Below are positions 43,363-56,905 of a stretch of 64,000 bases of DNA, in pieces. Position 1 is the stretch's first letter. The number at the start of each line of letters is the position of its first letter. Both the position numbers and the translations under genes were made by a program. The notes under the pieces were generated by a model. It had not been told where the DNA came from and ran no database searches. It saw only the letters and a program-made list of their open reading frames with translations. Source of the DNA: Lachnospiraceae bacterium (lineage in GTDB: Bacteria; Bacillota; Clostridia; Lachnospirales; Lachnospiraceae); the NCBI GenBank assembly GCA_015057585.1, contig SVEF01000008.1:62001-126000 (forward strand). Reading direction: 5' to 3'.

Positions 43363-44034
43363 ATGTTGCAGGTAAAGAATTTATCTAAAATATATAGAGT
43401 GGGAAACGAAAAGATATATGCTTTGGATAAAGTGAACCTGACAGTGAATAAAGGCGAATTTGTTGCGGTTATGGGAAGCTCGGGATCCGGAAAATCCACA
43501 TTGTTGCATATGATTGCAGGTGTAGATACGCCGGATGCGGGTGAAGTTGTAATAGGAGATGTGGATATTCACCGGTTGTCGGCATCTGAGCAGGCAATAT
43601 TCAGACGTCGCAATATAGGAGTTATCTATCAGTCATATAATTTAGTCCCTACACTTACGGTAGAGGAAAATATGATATTGCCGTTAGCGTTAGAGGGGAA
43701 AAAGGCGGCGGACGGAGAAGTTGAAAGGTTATTGGAATTTTTAAACCTGACGCAGTTCAGAAAACTTTTGCCGAACCAGTTGTCAGGAGGACAGCAGCAG
43801 AGAACGGCGATTGGACGGGCTATGTTAACTAAGCCGAGACTGCTTCTAGCGGATGAACCGACGGGAAATCTGGATATCCAGAACACCAAGGAAGTCGTAA
43901 AACTTCTAAAGCAGGCAAATGAGATGTATGGACAGACGATTCTGATGGTTACACATGATTTGGCAGTGGGAAAAGAAGCGAAACGTCAGATTGTGATGAA
44001 GGATGGGTGTATTGTTGGAGATACGGTGAAGTAA
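43363..44034 (+). CDS. ABC transporter ATP-binding protein (MacB/LolD type)
   Basis: Start at 43363, 9 nt after GGAGG; a longer frame from 43321 lacks a site. 223 aa with Walker A GSSGSGKST, Q-loop VIYQSYNLVPTLTV, signature LSGGQQQR and Walker B LLLADEPTGNLD. This subtype pairs with FtsX-domain permeases in MacB, LolCDE and BceAB systems for export, lipoprotein release or peptide resistance. Only 2 nt separate it from the permease gene, so the two form one transporter. Confidence 0.93.
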   Translation: MLQVKNLSKIYRVGNEKIYALDKVNLTVNKGEFVAVMGSSGSGKSTLLHMIAGVDTPDAGEVVIGDVDIHRLSASEQAIFRRRNIGVIYQSYNLVPTLTVEENMILPLALEGKKAADGEVERLLEFLNLTQFRKLLPNQLSGGQQQRTAIGRAMLTKPRLLLADEPTGNLDIQNTKEVVKLLKQANEMYGQTILMVTHDLAVGKEAKRQIVMKDGCIVGDTVK

Positions 44035-44036
44035 AA

Positions 44037-46280
44037 ATGGGACTTTTAATTAAAACAATATTTAGACATATACGGCAGCATAAATGTCAGACGGCTTTAG
44101 TTTTCTTTATTACAGTGCTCGTTGTAACAATGATGTCATTTTTAATTCATTTTACTTCGGGTTTTCAGATGTTGCTACGGCAATATGCTTTGGAAGAGAC
44201 CGGAAGCTATCATTACCGATATGGATCTCCTGCAACGAACCAGGGAGCGGACATGCTACGACAGATGGCAGAGGACTTTTCGGAGGATGCTTTTTTTTCA
44301 GAGGTGCATATTGAGGAAACAGAGGAAAAAGTAGAACTAAACCTGACGGTTGCCTTGCCGGGGATTAATACGAGCAGAAGGATGGAAAGAAAATTTGATA
44401 ATTATAAGACGGAGTATCGTTTGGAGCATATGCAGGAAGGGGCAGATGCTTATATTATGATATCCTCAGACCCTAATTATGAGTTGCTGGTCTCTTATGG
44501 AGATTTGCATAAAGATAATGGGATGTATGCTTATTTGATGATTTTCTTTTTTGTATTTGGAGTTATAACGGTTGCTTCCGTATTGGTGCTGGGGGCAGTG
44601 TTCGAAGTATCGACTTTTCAAAGGGAGCGGGATTTTGCGCTTTTATTGAGTGTGGGAACGGACAAAAGGCAAATGAAAGGAATGGTGCTGTTAGAAAGCG
44701 CGCTTTATGTTGTATTTGCTTTGCCGGCCGGTTGCTTTTTGGGAATATTGCTTTTTGTGGCTTCGAAAGAGCAGATAGATAATTTGCTTTCTTCGTTGGA
44801 ACGGTTTCCTCCGGTTACATTAGTAATTTCGGTTCCTTATTTGGTAATATTGGTAATGTGGGGAAGCGTATTGATTGTAGGAGCTGCATGGAAATCCATG
44901 AAGAAGGTGGAAAGACTTCGCCCAATACAAGCGATGCGTCAATCAAGGGATATTTATGTTCCGGAGCGCAAGAGAGTACGGCAAAAAGAAATGCATGCGG
45001 ATGAAAAAATCCGGGTTGTACATTGGCTGGCAAAGAAAAATCAAATAAGATTTCAGAAACGTTATCGGCCTATTATTGGTACGATGATTGTGACGATTGT
45101 ATTATGCTATATGCTAAATGGGTTTCAAAAGTATACAACAGAAGTTGTTGATATGATGTATGGCGGGAATGGATATAACGTAAGTATTGAGCTTTACAGT
45201 GATAATCTTGAAGGGCTGGAAAGTTTAGCCGGAAAGATAAAGGGACTTTCTGATTCGGAGTTATACGCTATCAGGGAGATTGAACTTGTGTTGTCAGAGC
45301 CGTATCCGTTATCGGAAACAGGTGCAGAGCTTGATATTAGGAGAAATTTTGTTCAAATACCAACTGTGGTACTAATTAGTGCAGATGGAAGCGAATACGA
45401 GGACGTTTTTGACTCTGCACGGACTGAAGTTGCGGAAACAGGAGAGATAGAAGGAATATATATTGATACAGACCGAGTCTGGATGTTGGATGGAGTTGCC
45501 TATAAAGATAAGCTTTTTGCACTTTCTGATGAGGATGCATGTTGGGTGTACAGAAATTACGGATTTGGCAGCGCAGAAGAGAAAATAAAAATTTCTGTAG
45601 TGGGTTGTCTGAGTGAATTCCCTTTGTATACAGAGATTGAGGAGCCAACCAGAATGGCAATGCTTGTAACGCGGGAAACCATAGTGGAATTAGAACGAGA
45701 GCAGGCGTCGGTGCATGGCAAAGAAGGACAGTATTACGTTTCGATACGAGGAAATGTGGAAGATGCGGATGAATTTGCCAAGGAGGCAAAGCGGTTGATT
45801 GACAGGCAAGGCGAAGTATGGGCGGAAGTGAATAATTATGCTGAGATGATAAGAAAAGAAAATGCAAGCATAAGCGGATTTCGCTTTTTGATGACCGGCT
45901 TTGCGTTGATGATTGCATTTGTTTGTGTATGTGGCAATTTTATTGTTTCGTGGACTGTGGGCAGAACAAGAAAAAAAGAATTTGCTATTCTTGCGTCTGT
46001 AGGCTTGACACCGGAGGAAATCAGAGGAGTCCGGTTGCAGGAATTGCTGATGCAGTTTGGAAAAGCATTGATGCTGGGAACGTTACTGGGCATACTTACC
46101 TATCAGTGCATTTATTATATGTACTCTCAGGAATACAGACTGGATTGGTGTGCGCCGTGGGAAGGAGCAGGAATGAGCTTACTCGTGGTTGCCATTTCGA
46201 TTTTTTTGGCAGAATTGACATTGCAAGCGGTTCTGAAAAATAATACAATTGCGGAAGCGTTTCGGGAAGATGGAATGTAA
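44037..46280 (+). CDS. FtsX-domain ABC permease
   Basis: 747 aa; start chosen at 44037 just after the ATPase stop. Topology is that of a double FtsX protein: one membrane helix near the N terminus (about 20-40), a loop, three helices (about 165-290), then the second half with a helix (about 350), an extracytoplasmic domain of about 240 aa, and three last helices. FtsX permeases with the MacB/BceA-type ATPase act as mechanotransmitters or peptide pumps. Position after the secreted-protein gene suggests export, processing or immunity for that product or for the 47-aa peptide. Substrate is unknown. Confidence 0.85.
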   Translation: MGLLIKTIFRHIRQHKCQTALVFFITVLVVTMMSFLIHFTSGFQMLLRQYALEETGSYHYRYGSPATNQGADMLRQMAEDFSEDAFFSEVHIEETEEKVELNLTVALPGINTSRRMERKFDNYKTEYRLEHMQEGADAYIMISSDPNYELLVSYGDLHKDNGMYAYLMIFFFVFGVITVASVLVLGAVFEVSTFQRERDFALLLSVGTDKRQMKGMVLLESALYVVFALPAGCFLGILLFVASKEQIDNLLSSLERFPPVTLVISVPYLVILVMWGSVLIVGAAWKSMKKVERLRPIQAMRQSRDIYVPERKRVRQKEMHADEKIRVVHWLAKKNQIRFQKRYRPIIGTMIVTIVLCYMLNGFQKYTTEVVDMMYGGNGYNVSIELYSDNLEGLESLAGKIKGLSDSELYAIREIELVLSEPYPLSETGAELDIRRNFVQIPTVVLISADGSEYEDVFDSARTEVAETGEIEGIYIDTDRVWMLDGVAYKDKLFALSDEDACWVYRNYGFGSAEEKIKISVVGCLSEFPLYTEIEEPTRMAMLVTRETIVELEREQASVHGKEGQYYVSIRGNVEDADEFAKEAKRLIDRQGEVWAEVNNYAEMIRKENASISGFRFLMTGFALMIAFVCVCGNFIVSWTVGRTRKKEFAILASVGLTPEEIRGVRLQELLMQFGKALMLGTLLGILTYQCIYYMYSQEYRLDWCAPWEGAGMSLLVVAISIFLAELTLQAVLKNNTIAEAFREDGM

Positions 46281-46350
46281 GTGTACATACCGGATGGGAA
46301 GTAACCGAATTAAAGTGAATACGGAAACAAAAACTTTGATTGCTAAAAAG

Positions 46351-46385
46351 AACCGCCGGTTGGCGTTACAACCGGCGGTTTTTCT
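46351..46385 (+). terminator. Terminator closing the accessory block
   Basis: Perfect 11-bp stem AACCGCCGGTT/AACCGGCGGTT with loop GGCGTTAC and T run. Confidence 0.92.
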
Positions 46386-46436
46386 ATTAATAAAGTTTAC
46401 AATTTTTTATACTGGAAAAACTTATGAAAATAGTTC

Positions 46437-46465
46437 TTGACATCTTGACATGGACGTGCTAATAT
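46437..46465 (+). promoter_or_regulatory. Sigma-A promoter of rpoB-rpoC
   Basis: TTGACA (46437-46442), 17-bp spacer, TAATAT (46460-46465), giving a leader of about 110 nt. A second TTGACA at 46445 is mis-spaced. This separate promoter is needed because rpoB is detached from rplL here. Confidence 0.8.
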
Positions 46466-46583
46466 GAAAAATGCACTATTGTGGTATTGTGTGCCCATAT
46501 GCCTTATTATAGCACACTTTCATGGATTTGAAAAGCCACAAAAGCAAAGATATACAAATTTAGATCAAGGGGTGAAAACGTCA

Positions 46584-49500
46584 ATGGATAAAAACAGAAT
46601 ACGTCCAACAAAAGTCGGCAAAGGCGTAAGAATGAGCTATTCCAAACAGAAAGAAGTTTTGGAGATGCCAAATCTCATTGAAGTTCAGAAGGATTCCTAT
46701 CGTTGGTTCCTCGAGGAAGGACTTTATGAGGTATTTGAAGACATCTCTCCGATTTCTGACTATTCCAATCATTTAAGTCTGGAGTTTGTAGACTTTCAGC
46801 TTTGTGAGGAAGATAAAAAGTACACGATTGAAGAGTGTAAAGAACGTGACGCGACATATGCAGCACCTTTAAAGGTAAAGGTTCGTCTTTATAATAAGGA
46901 AGATGACAGCATCAAGGAAAATGACATTTTCATGGGTGACCTTCCTCTTATGACAGAGACAGGTACCTTCGTCATCAATGGCGCAGAACGTGTTATTGTA
47001 AGCCAGCTGGTACGTTCCCCTGGTATCTATTATGCAATCGGACATGACAAGATTGGTAAGACATTGTATTCTTCCACTGTGATTCCGAATAGAGGTGCAT
47101 GGTTAGAGTATGAAACAGATTCTAACGATGTTTTCTACGTACGCGTAGACCGTAACAGAAAGGTGCCGATTACTGTACTCATCCGTGCTCTCGGAATTGG
47201 TACAAATCAGCAGATTCTTGATCTGTTCGGTGAAGAGCCAAAGATTTTAGCAAGTTTTACAAAGGACCCATCTGAGAGTTATCAGGATGGTTTATTAGAG
47301 TTATACAAAAAGCTCCGTCCGGGCGAACCATTGTCCGTAGACAGTGCAGAGTCCTTAATCAATGGTATGTTCTTTGATCCTAGACGTTATGACCTGGCTA
47401 AGGTAGGCCGTTATAAATTCAATAAAAAGCTCGCTCTGAAGAACCGTGTGGTTGGGTTCCGTCTTGCAGAAGATGTAATCGACCTTACAACGGGTGAAGT
47501 GATTGCTGAAGCTGACACAGAAATCACAGAAGAACTTGCGGATAAGATTCAGAACGCAGCGATTCCTTATTTTATGATCCAGACAGAGGAGAGAAATTGC
47601 CGAGTTCTTTCCAACTACATGGTAGATTTAAATGCCTGGGTAGATTGTGATGCTGCAGAACTTGGCATTACAGAGTTGGTATATTATCCGAAGTTAAAGG
47701 AACTTATGGAGACCTATACCGATAAGGAAGAATTATTAGAAGCAATTAAGAAGAACGTAGTTGACTTAATTCCGAAGCATATTACAAAGGAAGATATTTT
47801 TGCTTCCATTAACTATAACATGCACTTAGAGTATGGCGTGGGTAATGATGATGATATCGATCATCTGGGCAACAGACGTATCCGTGCGGTTGGTGAGTTG
47901 TTACAGAACCAGTACAGAATCGGTCTTTCCAGAATGGAACGTGTGGTTCGCGAAAGAATGACCACACAGGATTTAGAGGGTGTTACTCCTCAGTCCTTAA
48001 TCAACATCAAGCCGGTAACTGCAGCTGTCAAGGAATTCTTCGGCAGTTCCCAGTTATCCCAGTTCATGGATCAGCACAACCCACTCGGTGAACTGACCCA
48101 CAAGAGACGTTTATCTGCATTAGGTCCTGGTGGTCTTTCCAGAGACCGTGCATCCTTCGAAGTTCGAGACGTACACTATACACACTACGGTAGAATGTGT
48201 CCTATCGAGACTCCGGAAGGTCCGAACATCGGTCTGATTAACTCTCTTGCTTCCTATGCAAGAATTAATGAGTACGGTTTCCTTGAGGCTCCGTACCGTA
48301 AACTCGATAAGACAGATCCTGCAAATCCGAGAGTAACCGATGAGGTAGTTTATCTGACTGCGGATGAAGAGGACAAATTTGTCGTTGCACAGGCGAATGA
48401 ACCACTTGATGAAAACGGTTACTTCCTTGGAAACAACATTTCCGGTCGTTACCGCGAAGAGACATCCCAGTTCGAGAAGAAGAAAATCGACCTGATGGAC
48501 GTATCTCCAAAGATGGTATTCTCTGTTGCTACAGCCATGATTCCGTTCCTGGAAAACGACGATGCGAACCGTGCCCTCATGGGTTCGAACATGCAGCGTC
48601 AGGCAGTTCCGCTTCTGTTTACCGAAGCACCTGCAGTAGGTACCGGTATGGAAGGAAAGACCGCAGTTGACTCCGGTGTTTGTGTTGTTGCAAAGAAGTC
48701 CGGTGTGGTGGAGCGTGCTACTTCCGAAGAAATCGTTGTAAAGAACGATGATAATACAAAGGAAACCTACAAACTCTTAATGTTTGCCCGCAGTAACCAG
48801 GGTACCAGCATCAACCAGAGACCTATCGTTGTTAAGGGTGAGCATGTAGAAGCAGGTCAGGTAATCGCTGACGGTCCTTCCACAGCGCAGGGTGAACTTG
48901 CTCTCGGTAAGAACCCTCTCATCGGCTTCATGACATGGGAAGGTTACAACTACGAGGATGCGGTTCTCTTAAGTGAAAGACTCGTACAGCAGGATGTTTA
49001 CACTTCTGTTCATATCGAAGAGTATGAAGCAGAAGCACGTGATACAAAGCTCGGACCGGAAGAAATCACAAGAGACGTTCCGGGTGTCGGTGACGATGTA
49101 TTAAAGGATCTCGACGAGCGCGGTATCATCCGCATCGGTGCTGAGGTTCGTGCCGGAGATATCTTAGTTGGTAAGGTAACACCAAAGGGTGAGACTGAGC
49201 TTACTGCAGAAGAGAGACTCTTAAGAGCAATCTTTGGTGAAAAAGCAAGAGAAGTACGAGATACTTCCCTCCGCGTTCCTCACGGCGAATACGGTATCAT
49301 CGTAGATGCCAAGGTATTTACAAGAGAAAACGGCGACGAGCTTCCTCCGGGAGTAAATCAGTCCGTTCGCGTATATATTGCACAGAAGAGAAAGATTCAG
49401 GTCGGAGATAAGATGGCTGGTCGTCATGGTAACAAGGGTGTCGTTTCCCGCGTGCTCCCTGTAGAAGATATGCCATTCCTTCCAAATGGTCGTCCGCTTG

Positions 49501-50417
49501 ATATCGTTTTAAATCCACTGGGCGTACCTTCCCGAATGAACATCGGACAGGTACTTGAGATTCACTTAAGCCTTGCGGCCAAGGTGCTTGGTTTCAACGT
49601 AGCAACTCCGGTATTCGATGGTGCAAACGAAGAAGACATCATGGATACACTTGAGATTGCAAACGATTATGCAAATACTTCCTGGGAAGAGTTCGAGGCA
49701 AAGTATAAGGATATTCTTCATCCTGAAATTATGGAATATCTGGGTACACACCTTGAGCACAGAGAGGATTGGAAGGGCGTTCCGATTAACCGTGACGGTA
49801 AGGTAAGACTTCGTGACGGTAGAACCGGTGAGTACTTTGATGGTGCAGTTACCGTTGGTTTCATGCACTACTTAAAGCTTCATCACCTGGTTGATGATAA
49901 GATTCATGCACGTTCCACCGGTCCTTACTCCTTAGTAACACAGCAGCCTCTGGGTGGTAAAGCGCAGTTCGGCGGCCAGCGTTTCGGTGAGATGGAAGTT
50001 TGGGCACTCGAGGCGTATGGTGCGGCTCACGTACTTCAGGAAATCCTGACTGTGAAGTCCGATGACGTAACAGGACGTGTAAAGACCTACGAAGCTATCA
50101 TCAAGGGTGACAACATTGCTGAGCCTGGTATTCCGGAATCCTTCAAGGTTCTCTTAAAGGAATTACAGTCTCTTGCACTGGACGTAACCGTACTTGATGA
50201 AAACGGCGAAGAAGTGATTATGACAGAAACTATTGATTACGGCGATGCGGATTTAACCCCAATGATTGAGGGTGAAAACAACTATCGTTACGACGAAGGT
50301 TTCGCAGATGCCGGATACAGCGAAGTGGTACCGGAGGAAGACGGCGCTGACTACGGAATGTTCGATGACGGCGATATGGGCTTCGGTGCTGACGACGAAG
50401 ACGGTTACGAAGAATAA
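46584..50417 (+). CDS. rpoB: DNA-directed RNA polymerase subunit beta
   Basis: Start at 46584 ([14 protein letters not shown]) with AAGGGGTG upstream; a 40-codon longer frame from 46464 starts at the -10 box and is rejected. 1277 aa. All main beta-subunit regions are present, including the rifampicin pocket ([20 protein letters not shown], then [10 protein letters not shown]), the active-centre block GHKMAG-like [12 protein letters not shown], and the C-terminal clamp contact [20 protein letters not shown]. The last 45 residues are unusually acidic and rich in Asp, Glu, Gly and Tyr. rpoC follows after 20 nt. Confidence 0.98.
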   Translation: MDKNRIRPTKVGKGVRMSYSKQKEVLEMPNLIEVQKDSYRWFLEEGLYEVFEDISPISDYSNHLSLEFVDFQLCEEDKKYTIEECKERDATYAAPLKVKVRLYNKEDDSIKENDIFMGDLPLMTETGTFVINGAERVIVSQLVRSPGIYYAIGHDKIGKTLYSSTVIPNRGAWLEYETDSNDVFYVRVDRNRKVPITVLIRALGIGTNQQILDLFGEEPKILASFTKDPSESYQDGLLELYKKLRPGEPLSVDSAESLINGMFFDPRRYDLAKVGRYKFNKKLALKNRVVGFRLAEDVIDLTTGEVIAEADTEITEELADKIQNAAIPYFMIQTEERNCRVLSNYMVDLNAWVDCDAAELGITELVYYPKLKELMETYTDKEELLEAIKKNVVDLIPKHITKEDIFASINYNMHLEYGVGNDDDIDHLGNRRIRAVGELLQNQYRIGLSRMERVVRERMTTQDLEGVTPQSLINIKPVTAAVKEFFGSSQLSQFMDQHNPLGELTHKRRLSALGPGGLSRDRASFEVRDVHYTHYGRMCPIETPEGPNIGLINSLASYARINEYGFLEAPYRKLDKTDPANPRVTDEVVYLTADEEDKFVVAQANEPLDENGYFLGNNISGRYREETSQFEKKKIDLMDVSPKMVFSVATAMIPFLENDDANRALMGSNMQRQAVPLLFTEAPAVGTGMEGKTAVDSGVCVVAKKSGVVERATSEEIVVKNDDNTKETYKLLMFARSNQGTSINQRPIVVKGEHVEAGQVIADGPSTAQGELALGKNPLIGFMTWEGYNYEDAVLLSERLVQQDVYTSVHIEEYEAEARDTKLGPEEITRDVPGVGDDVLKDLDERGIIRIGAEVRAGDILVGKVTPKGETELTAEERLLRAIFGEKAREVRDTSLRVPHGEYGIIVDAKVFTRENGDELPPGVNQSVRVYIAQKRKIQVGDKMAGRHGNKGVVSRVLPVEDMPFLPNGRPLDIVLNPLGVPSRMNIGQVLEIHLSLAAKVLGFNVATPVFDGANEEDIMDTLEIANDYANTSWEEFEAKYKDILHPEIMEYLGTHLEHREDWKGVPINRDGKVRLRDGRTGEYFDGAVTVGFMHYLKLHHLVDDKIHARSTGPYSLVTQQPLGGKAQFGGQRFGEMEVWALEAYGAAHVLQEILTVKSDDVTGRVKTYEAIIKGDNIAEPGIPESFKVLLKELQSLALDVTVLDENGEEVIMTETIDYGDADLTPMIEGENNYRYDEGFADAGYSEVVPEEDGADYGMFDDGDMGFGADDEDGYEE

Positions 50418-50437
50418 GTGGAAGGGAGTGCCAAAGA

Positions 50438-54199
<3,762 letters not shown>

Positions 54200-54213
54200 T
54201 CGAGATAAGCAAA

Positions 54214-54272
54214 GGTCTATATAAAAAACCTGCCGAGAGACATGTGTTTCTCGGCAGGTTTTTTTATAGACC
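54214..54272 (+). terminator. Extended terminator after rpoC
   Basis: Inner 10-bp stem CCTGCCGAGA/TCTCGGCAGG followed by seven T; outer stem GGTCTATA/TATAGACC. A further outer word CGAGATAAGC (54201-54210) can pair with GCTTATCTCG in either copy of the downstream 48-bp repeat. Confidence 0.9.
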
Positions 54273-54273
54273 G

Positions 54274-54388
54274 CGCAACGCGCCACTGGAAATCCGAAGG
54301 ATTTTCAGTGTGCTTATCTCGACTATGTAATGAATTTGGTCGCAACGCGCCACTGGAAATCCGAAGGATTTTCAGTGTGCTTATCTCG
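54274..54388. repeat. Two 48-bp direct repeats, each with an internal hairpin
   Basis: An identical 48-bp unit occurs at 54274-54321 and 54341-54388 (67-bp period). Each begins CGCAACGCGC, contains the hairpin CACTGGAAATCC/GGATTTTCAGTG (loop GAA), and ends GCTTATCTCG. No gene is present in the 300-nt rpoC-fba spacer. The perfect identity suggests recent duplication or an intergenic repeat family. Confidence 0.92.
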
Positions 54389-54499
54389 TCAGGGCTGCAT
54401 TCTATGATAAAAAAATAACAATTTCAAAAAATAACTGTTTCTTTTTGTGTCGGGTTATGCTAAGATAGTACAAGACATTAAGTTAGGAGGAATATATAA

Positions 54500-55363
54500 A
54501 TGTTAGTATCAGCAAAAGAAATGCTTGAAAAGGCAAAAGCAGGCCACTATGCGGTTGGCCAGTTTAATATCAATAACTTAGAGTGGACAAAGTCCATCCT
54601 TGCTGTGGCACAGGAGATGAACTCTCCGGTTATCCTTGGTGTATCCGAAGGTGCTGGTAAGTACATGACCGGTTACAAGACAGTTGTTGGTATGGTAAAC
54701 GGTATGTTAGAGGAAATGAAGATTACGGTTCCGGTAGCATTACACTTAGACCACGGCAGCTACGAAGGCTGCTTAAAGTGTATCGAAGCAGGTTTCTCTT
54801 CCGTAATGTTCGACGGTTCCCATTACCCGATCGAAGAGAACATTGCAAAGACAAAGGAATTAGTTGCTATCTGTAACGAAAAGGGACTTTCCCTGGAGGC
54901 AGAAGTTGGTTCCATCGGCGGTGAAGAAGATGGTGTAGTCGGTGCGGGTGAATGTGCAGATCCTAACGAATGTAAGGCTATCGCTGACCTTGGCGTGACT
55001 ATGCTTGCAGCAGGTATCGGTAACATTCATGGTAAGTATCCGGAAAACTGGAAGGGTCTTTCCTTTGAAACACTGGATGCAGTTCAGCAGCAGACAGGCG
55101 CTATGCCGCTCGTGCTTCACGGTGGTACCGGTATCCCTGAGGATATGATTAAGAAGGCAATTTCCCTTGGTGTTGCAAAGATTAACGTAAACACTGAGTG
55201 TCAGTTATCTTTTGCAGAAGCTACCCGTAAGTATATCGAAGCAGGTAAGGACTTAGAAGGTAAGGGATTTGACCCTCGTAAGTTACTTGCACCGGGTGCA
55301 GAGGCAATCAAGGAAACCGTTCGTGAAAAGATTACACTGTTCGGTTCTGCAAACCGCGCGTAA
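54500..55363 (+). CDS. fba: Class II fructose-1,6-bisphosphate aldolase
   Basis: 287 aa, TTAGGAGG before the ATG. Zinc-dependent aldolase with HLDHG (catalytic Asp84, zinc ligand His85), EAEVGSIGGEEDG, GNIHGKYP and LVLHGGTGIP with further zinc ligands, and the phosphate-binding KINVNTECQ. It splits fructose-1,6-bisphosphate into dihydroxyacetone phosphate and glyceraldehyde-3-phosphate in glycolysis. It is a single-gene unit: a terminator follows 18 nt after the stop. I could not fix a convincing promoter; TAAGAT near 54465 is a weak -10. Confidence 0.97.
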   Translation: MLVSAKEMLEKAKAGHYAVGQFNINNLEWTKSILAVAQEMNSPVILGVSEGAGKYMTGYKTVVGMVNGMLEEMKITVPVALHLDHGSYEGCLKCIEAGFSSVMFDGSHYPIEENIAKTKELVAICNEKGLSLEAEVGSIGGEEDGVVGAGECADPNECKAIADLGVTMLAAGIGNIHGKYPENWKGLSFETLDAVQQQTGAMPLVLHGGTGIPEDMIKKAISLGVAKINVNTECQLSFAEATRKYIEAGKDLEGKGFDPRKLLAPGAEAIKETVREKITLFGSANRA

Positions 55364-55380
55364 TACATAACTGAAATTTA

Positions 55381-55407
55381 AGGGGATGGCCGCGGTCATC
55401 CCTTTTT
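55381..55407 (+). terminator. Terminator after fba
   Basis: GGGATG/CATCCC stem around GCCGCGGT, then five T. Confidence 0.82.
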
Positions 55408-55504
55408 AAAAACGTAGAGGAAAATGAAGAGGAAAACAAGGAGGAAAATCCTCTGCTCGCAATAAGCGGCTCGCATTTTCCTTCGGAAAACAAGGAGGAT
55501 TCGT

Positions 55505-55879
55505 ATGAAAGCAATCAATGCAAAGAAAGCACCGGCAGCAGTTGGCCCGTATGTACATGCCATCCAGGCAGGCAATACTATTTATGCGTCGGGACAGCTT
55601 GGACTGATTCCGGAAACAGGAGAATTGGCAGTGGGTGTGGAAGCGCAGGCAGAGCAGGCGTTTGCCAATGTAAAGGAAGTATTAAGAGAAGCAGGCTGCA
55701 CATTAAATAATGTAGTAAAGACGACCGTGTTCCTGGCAGACATGAAGGACTTTGCAGTAATAAATGCAATTTATGCAAAGCATTTCGGAGAGCATAAGCC
55801 GGCACGTTCCTGTGTGCAGGCAGCGGCACTTCCAAAGGGCGGACTGTTTGAAATGGAAGTTATTGCGGTGAAGGAATAA
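55505..55879 (+). CDS. ridA: RidA-family reactive imine deaminase
   Basis: 124 aa, typical length. AAGGAGG precedes the ATG. Hallmarks are AIQAGNTIYASGQLG near the N terminus, VVKTTVFLADMKDF in the middle, and PARSCVQAAALPKGGLFEMEVIAV with the conserved Arg that binds the carboxylate. RidA hydrolyses reactive enamines and imines made by PLP enzymes such as threonine dehydratase. The 100 nt upstream are A/G-rich with repeated GAGGAAAA words, giving several ribosome-binding-like sites. Confidence 0.95.
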   Translation: MKAINAKKAPAAVGPYVHAIQAGNTIYASGQLGLIPETGELAVGVEAQAEQAFANVKEVLREAGCTLNNVVKTTVFLADMKDFAVINAIYAKHFGEHKPARSCVQAAALPKGGLFEMEVIAVKE

Positions 55880-55962
55880 GAAAGTTTGAATGAGTTTCTT
55901 CTATATATAATGTATTTTATGTGGCATACTATAATTTCAGAATATGATAGGGCTTGAAGGTT

Positions 55963-56014
55963 TTGGGCATATGCAGATGTTTTTGTCTGCATATGCCCAA
56001 TTTGTTTGGTTTTT
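55963..56014 (+). terminator. 15-bp hairpin after ridA
   Basis: Perfect stem TTGGGCATATGCAGA (55963-55977) / TCTGCATATGCCCAA (55986-56000), loop TGTTTTTG, followed by TTTGTTTGGTTTTT. Probable terminator; also the first of the TTGGGCA motifs below. Confidence 0.7.
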
Positions 56015-56195
56015 GCCGGGTATGAAGGAGGAATGGGCAATATGCAGGATAATGTTTGAGGTCTTGCCCAAACTTCTGGGATTTTTGGGCAAGACGAGAG
56101 GATTTCTTTCTGTATTGTCCAAAGAAGAAGATGGAGCCCCGGGAGCAGGAGTGAAAGTGGGCAATGGAGAAGAGATAAGCGCGTATGTGCCCAAA
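55963..56195. repeat. Cluster of TTGGGCA/TGCCCAA hairpins
   Basis: Besides the 15-bp hairpin, GTCTTGCCCAAA (56061-56072) pairs perfectly with TTTGGGCAAGAC (56084-56095), and TGGGCA (56158-56163) with TGCCCA (56188-56193). A further ATGGGCAATATGCAGGAT (56033) resembles the first arm. No gene is convincing in this 714-nt spacer: the open frame from 55944 to 56516 runs through these hairpins and the rpsJ promoter. Confidence 0.75.
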
Positions 56196-56271
56196 AGAAG
56201 AACGAAAGAACAGATGAAATTATACAGATTTCACAAATCGAAAAAACTTCTCAAAAACACGAAAAAAATGC

Positions 56272-56300
56272 TTGCAAAATATTGCAAAGTATTGTATAAT
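56272..56300 (+). promoter_or_regulatory. Sigma-A promoter of the S10 operon
   Basis: TTGCAA (56272-56277), 17-bp spacer, consensus TATAAT (56295-56300), giving a leader of about 290 nt before rpsJ. Confidence 0.88.
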
Positions 56301-56306
56301 GACTTA

Positions 56307-56593
56307 CGTTGTGAGTTGATAGCGATGAAGCGTGAGGTTGCCACACAGCACTATCGTGTGGGTTTTCCGTGGAGCGAATGTCAAGTTATGATACCTGGCG
56401 ACAAGTCACTGTACAGAACCAAATATTTCTGCGAAAGCAGAAACGTGTTGTATCAGCTTTTCGGGAGGCTGAGATTTCAAGGGTCAAGCTATGTGCTTGA
56501 CTTGTTATTCCGATGAGCGCGAAACACACGGTTGAGTGTACAGTCACCGCTTGTCGTACTGAAATTAAGTGCGAATAGGAGGCGACTTTTTTT
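56307..56593 (+). ncRNA. Long structured leader of the S10 operon
   Basis: Contains CCACAC/GTGTGG, TTTCTGC-GAAA-GCAGAAA (a GAAA tetraloop), TCAGC/GCTGA and TCAAGC/GCTTGA hairpins. No intrinsic terminator is obvious before rpsJ. By position it may mediate autogenous control, as L4 does in E. coli, though the Firmicutes mechanism differs. Confidence 0.6.
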
Positions 56594-56905
56594 ATGGCAA
56601 GTCAAGTAATGAGAATCACACTCAAGGCGTATGATCATCAGTTAATCGATGCATCTGCAGCAAAAATCATTGAAACTGTAAAGAAAACAGGTTCCAAGGT
56701 GAGCGGTCCGGTGCCGTTGCCGACAAAGAAGGAAGTTGTTACAATCTTAAGAGCCGTACACAAGTACAAAGACTCCAGAGAACAGTTTGAGCAGAGAACT
56801 CACAAGAGACTGATCGACATCATTGCACCTACACAGAAGACTGTAGATGCGCTGTCCAGCCTTGAAATGCCAGCTGGTGTTCACATCGTAATCAAGATGA
56901 AATAA
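56594..56905 (+). CDS. rpsJ: 30S ribosomal protein S10
   Basis: 103 aa. [20 protein letters not shown] at the N terminus and [12 protein letters not shown] are standard S10 blocks. S10 (NusE) also joins antitermination complexes with NusB. It opens the S10 operon after a 290-nt leader; a 247-nt structured spacer follows, unusual for this operon. Confidence 0.98.
   Translation: MASQVMRITLKAYDHQLIDASAAKIIETVKKTGSKVSGPVPLPTKKEVVTILRAVHKYKDSREQFEQRTHKRLIDIIAPTQKTVDALSSLEMPAGVHIVIKMK

Noticed and set aside
46464-46583. 40-codon N-terminal extension of RpoB
   Set aside because: It begins in the -10 box of the predicted promoter and lacks a binding site; homologous proteins begin at the MDKNRIRP residue.
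55944-56516. Open frame of 190 codons between ridA and rpsJ
   Set aside because: It has no good ribosome binding site, runs through the hairpin array and the rpsJ promoter and leader, and shows no recognisable protein features.
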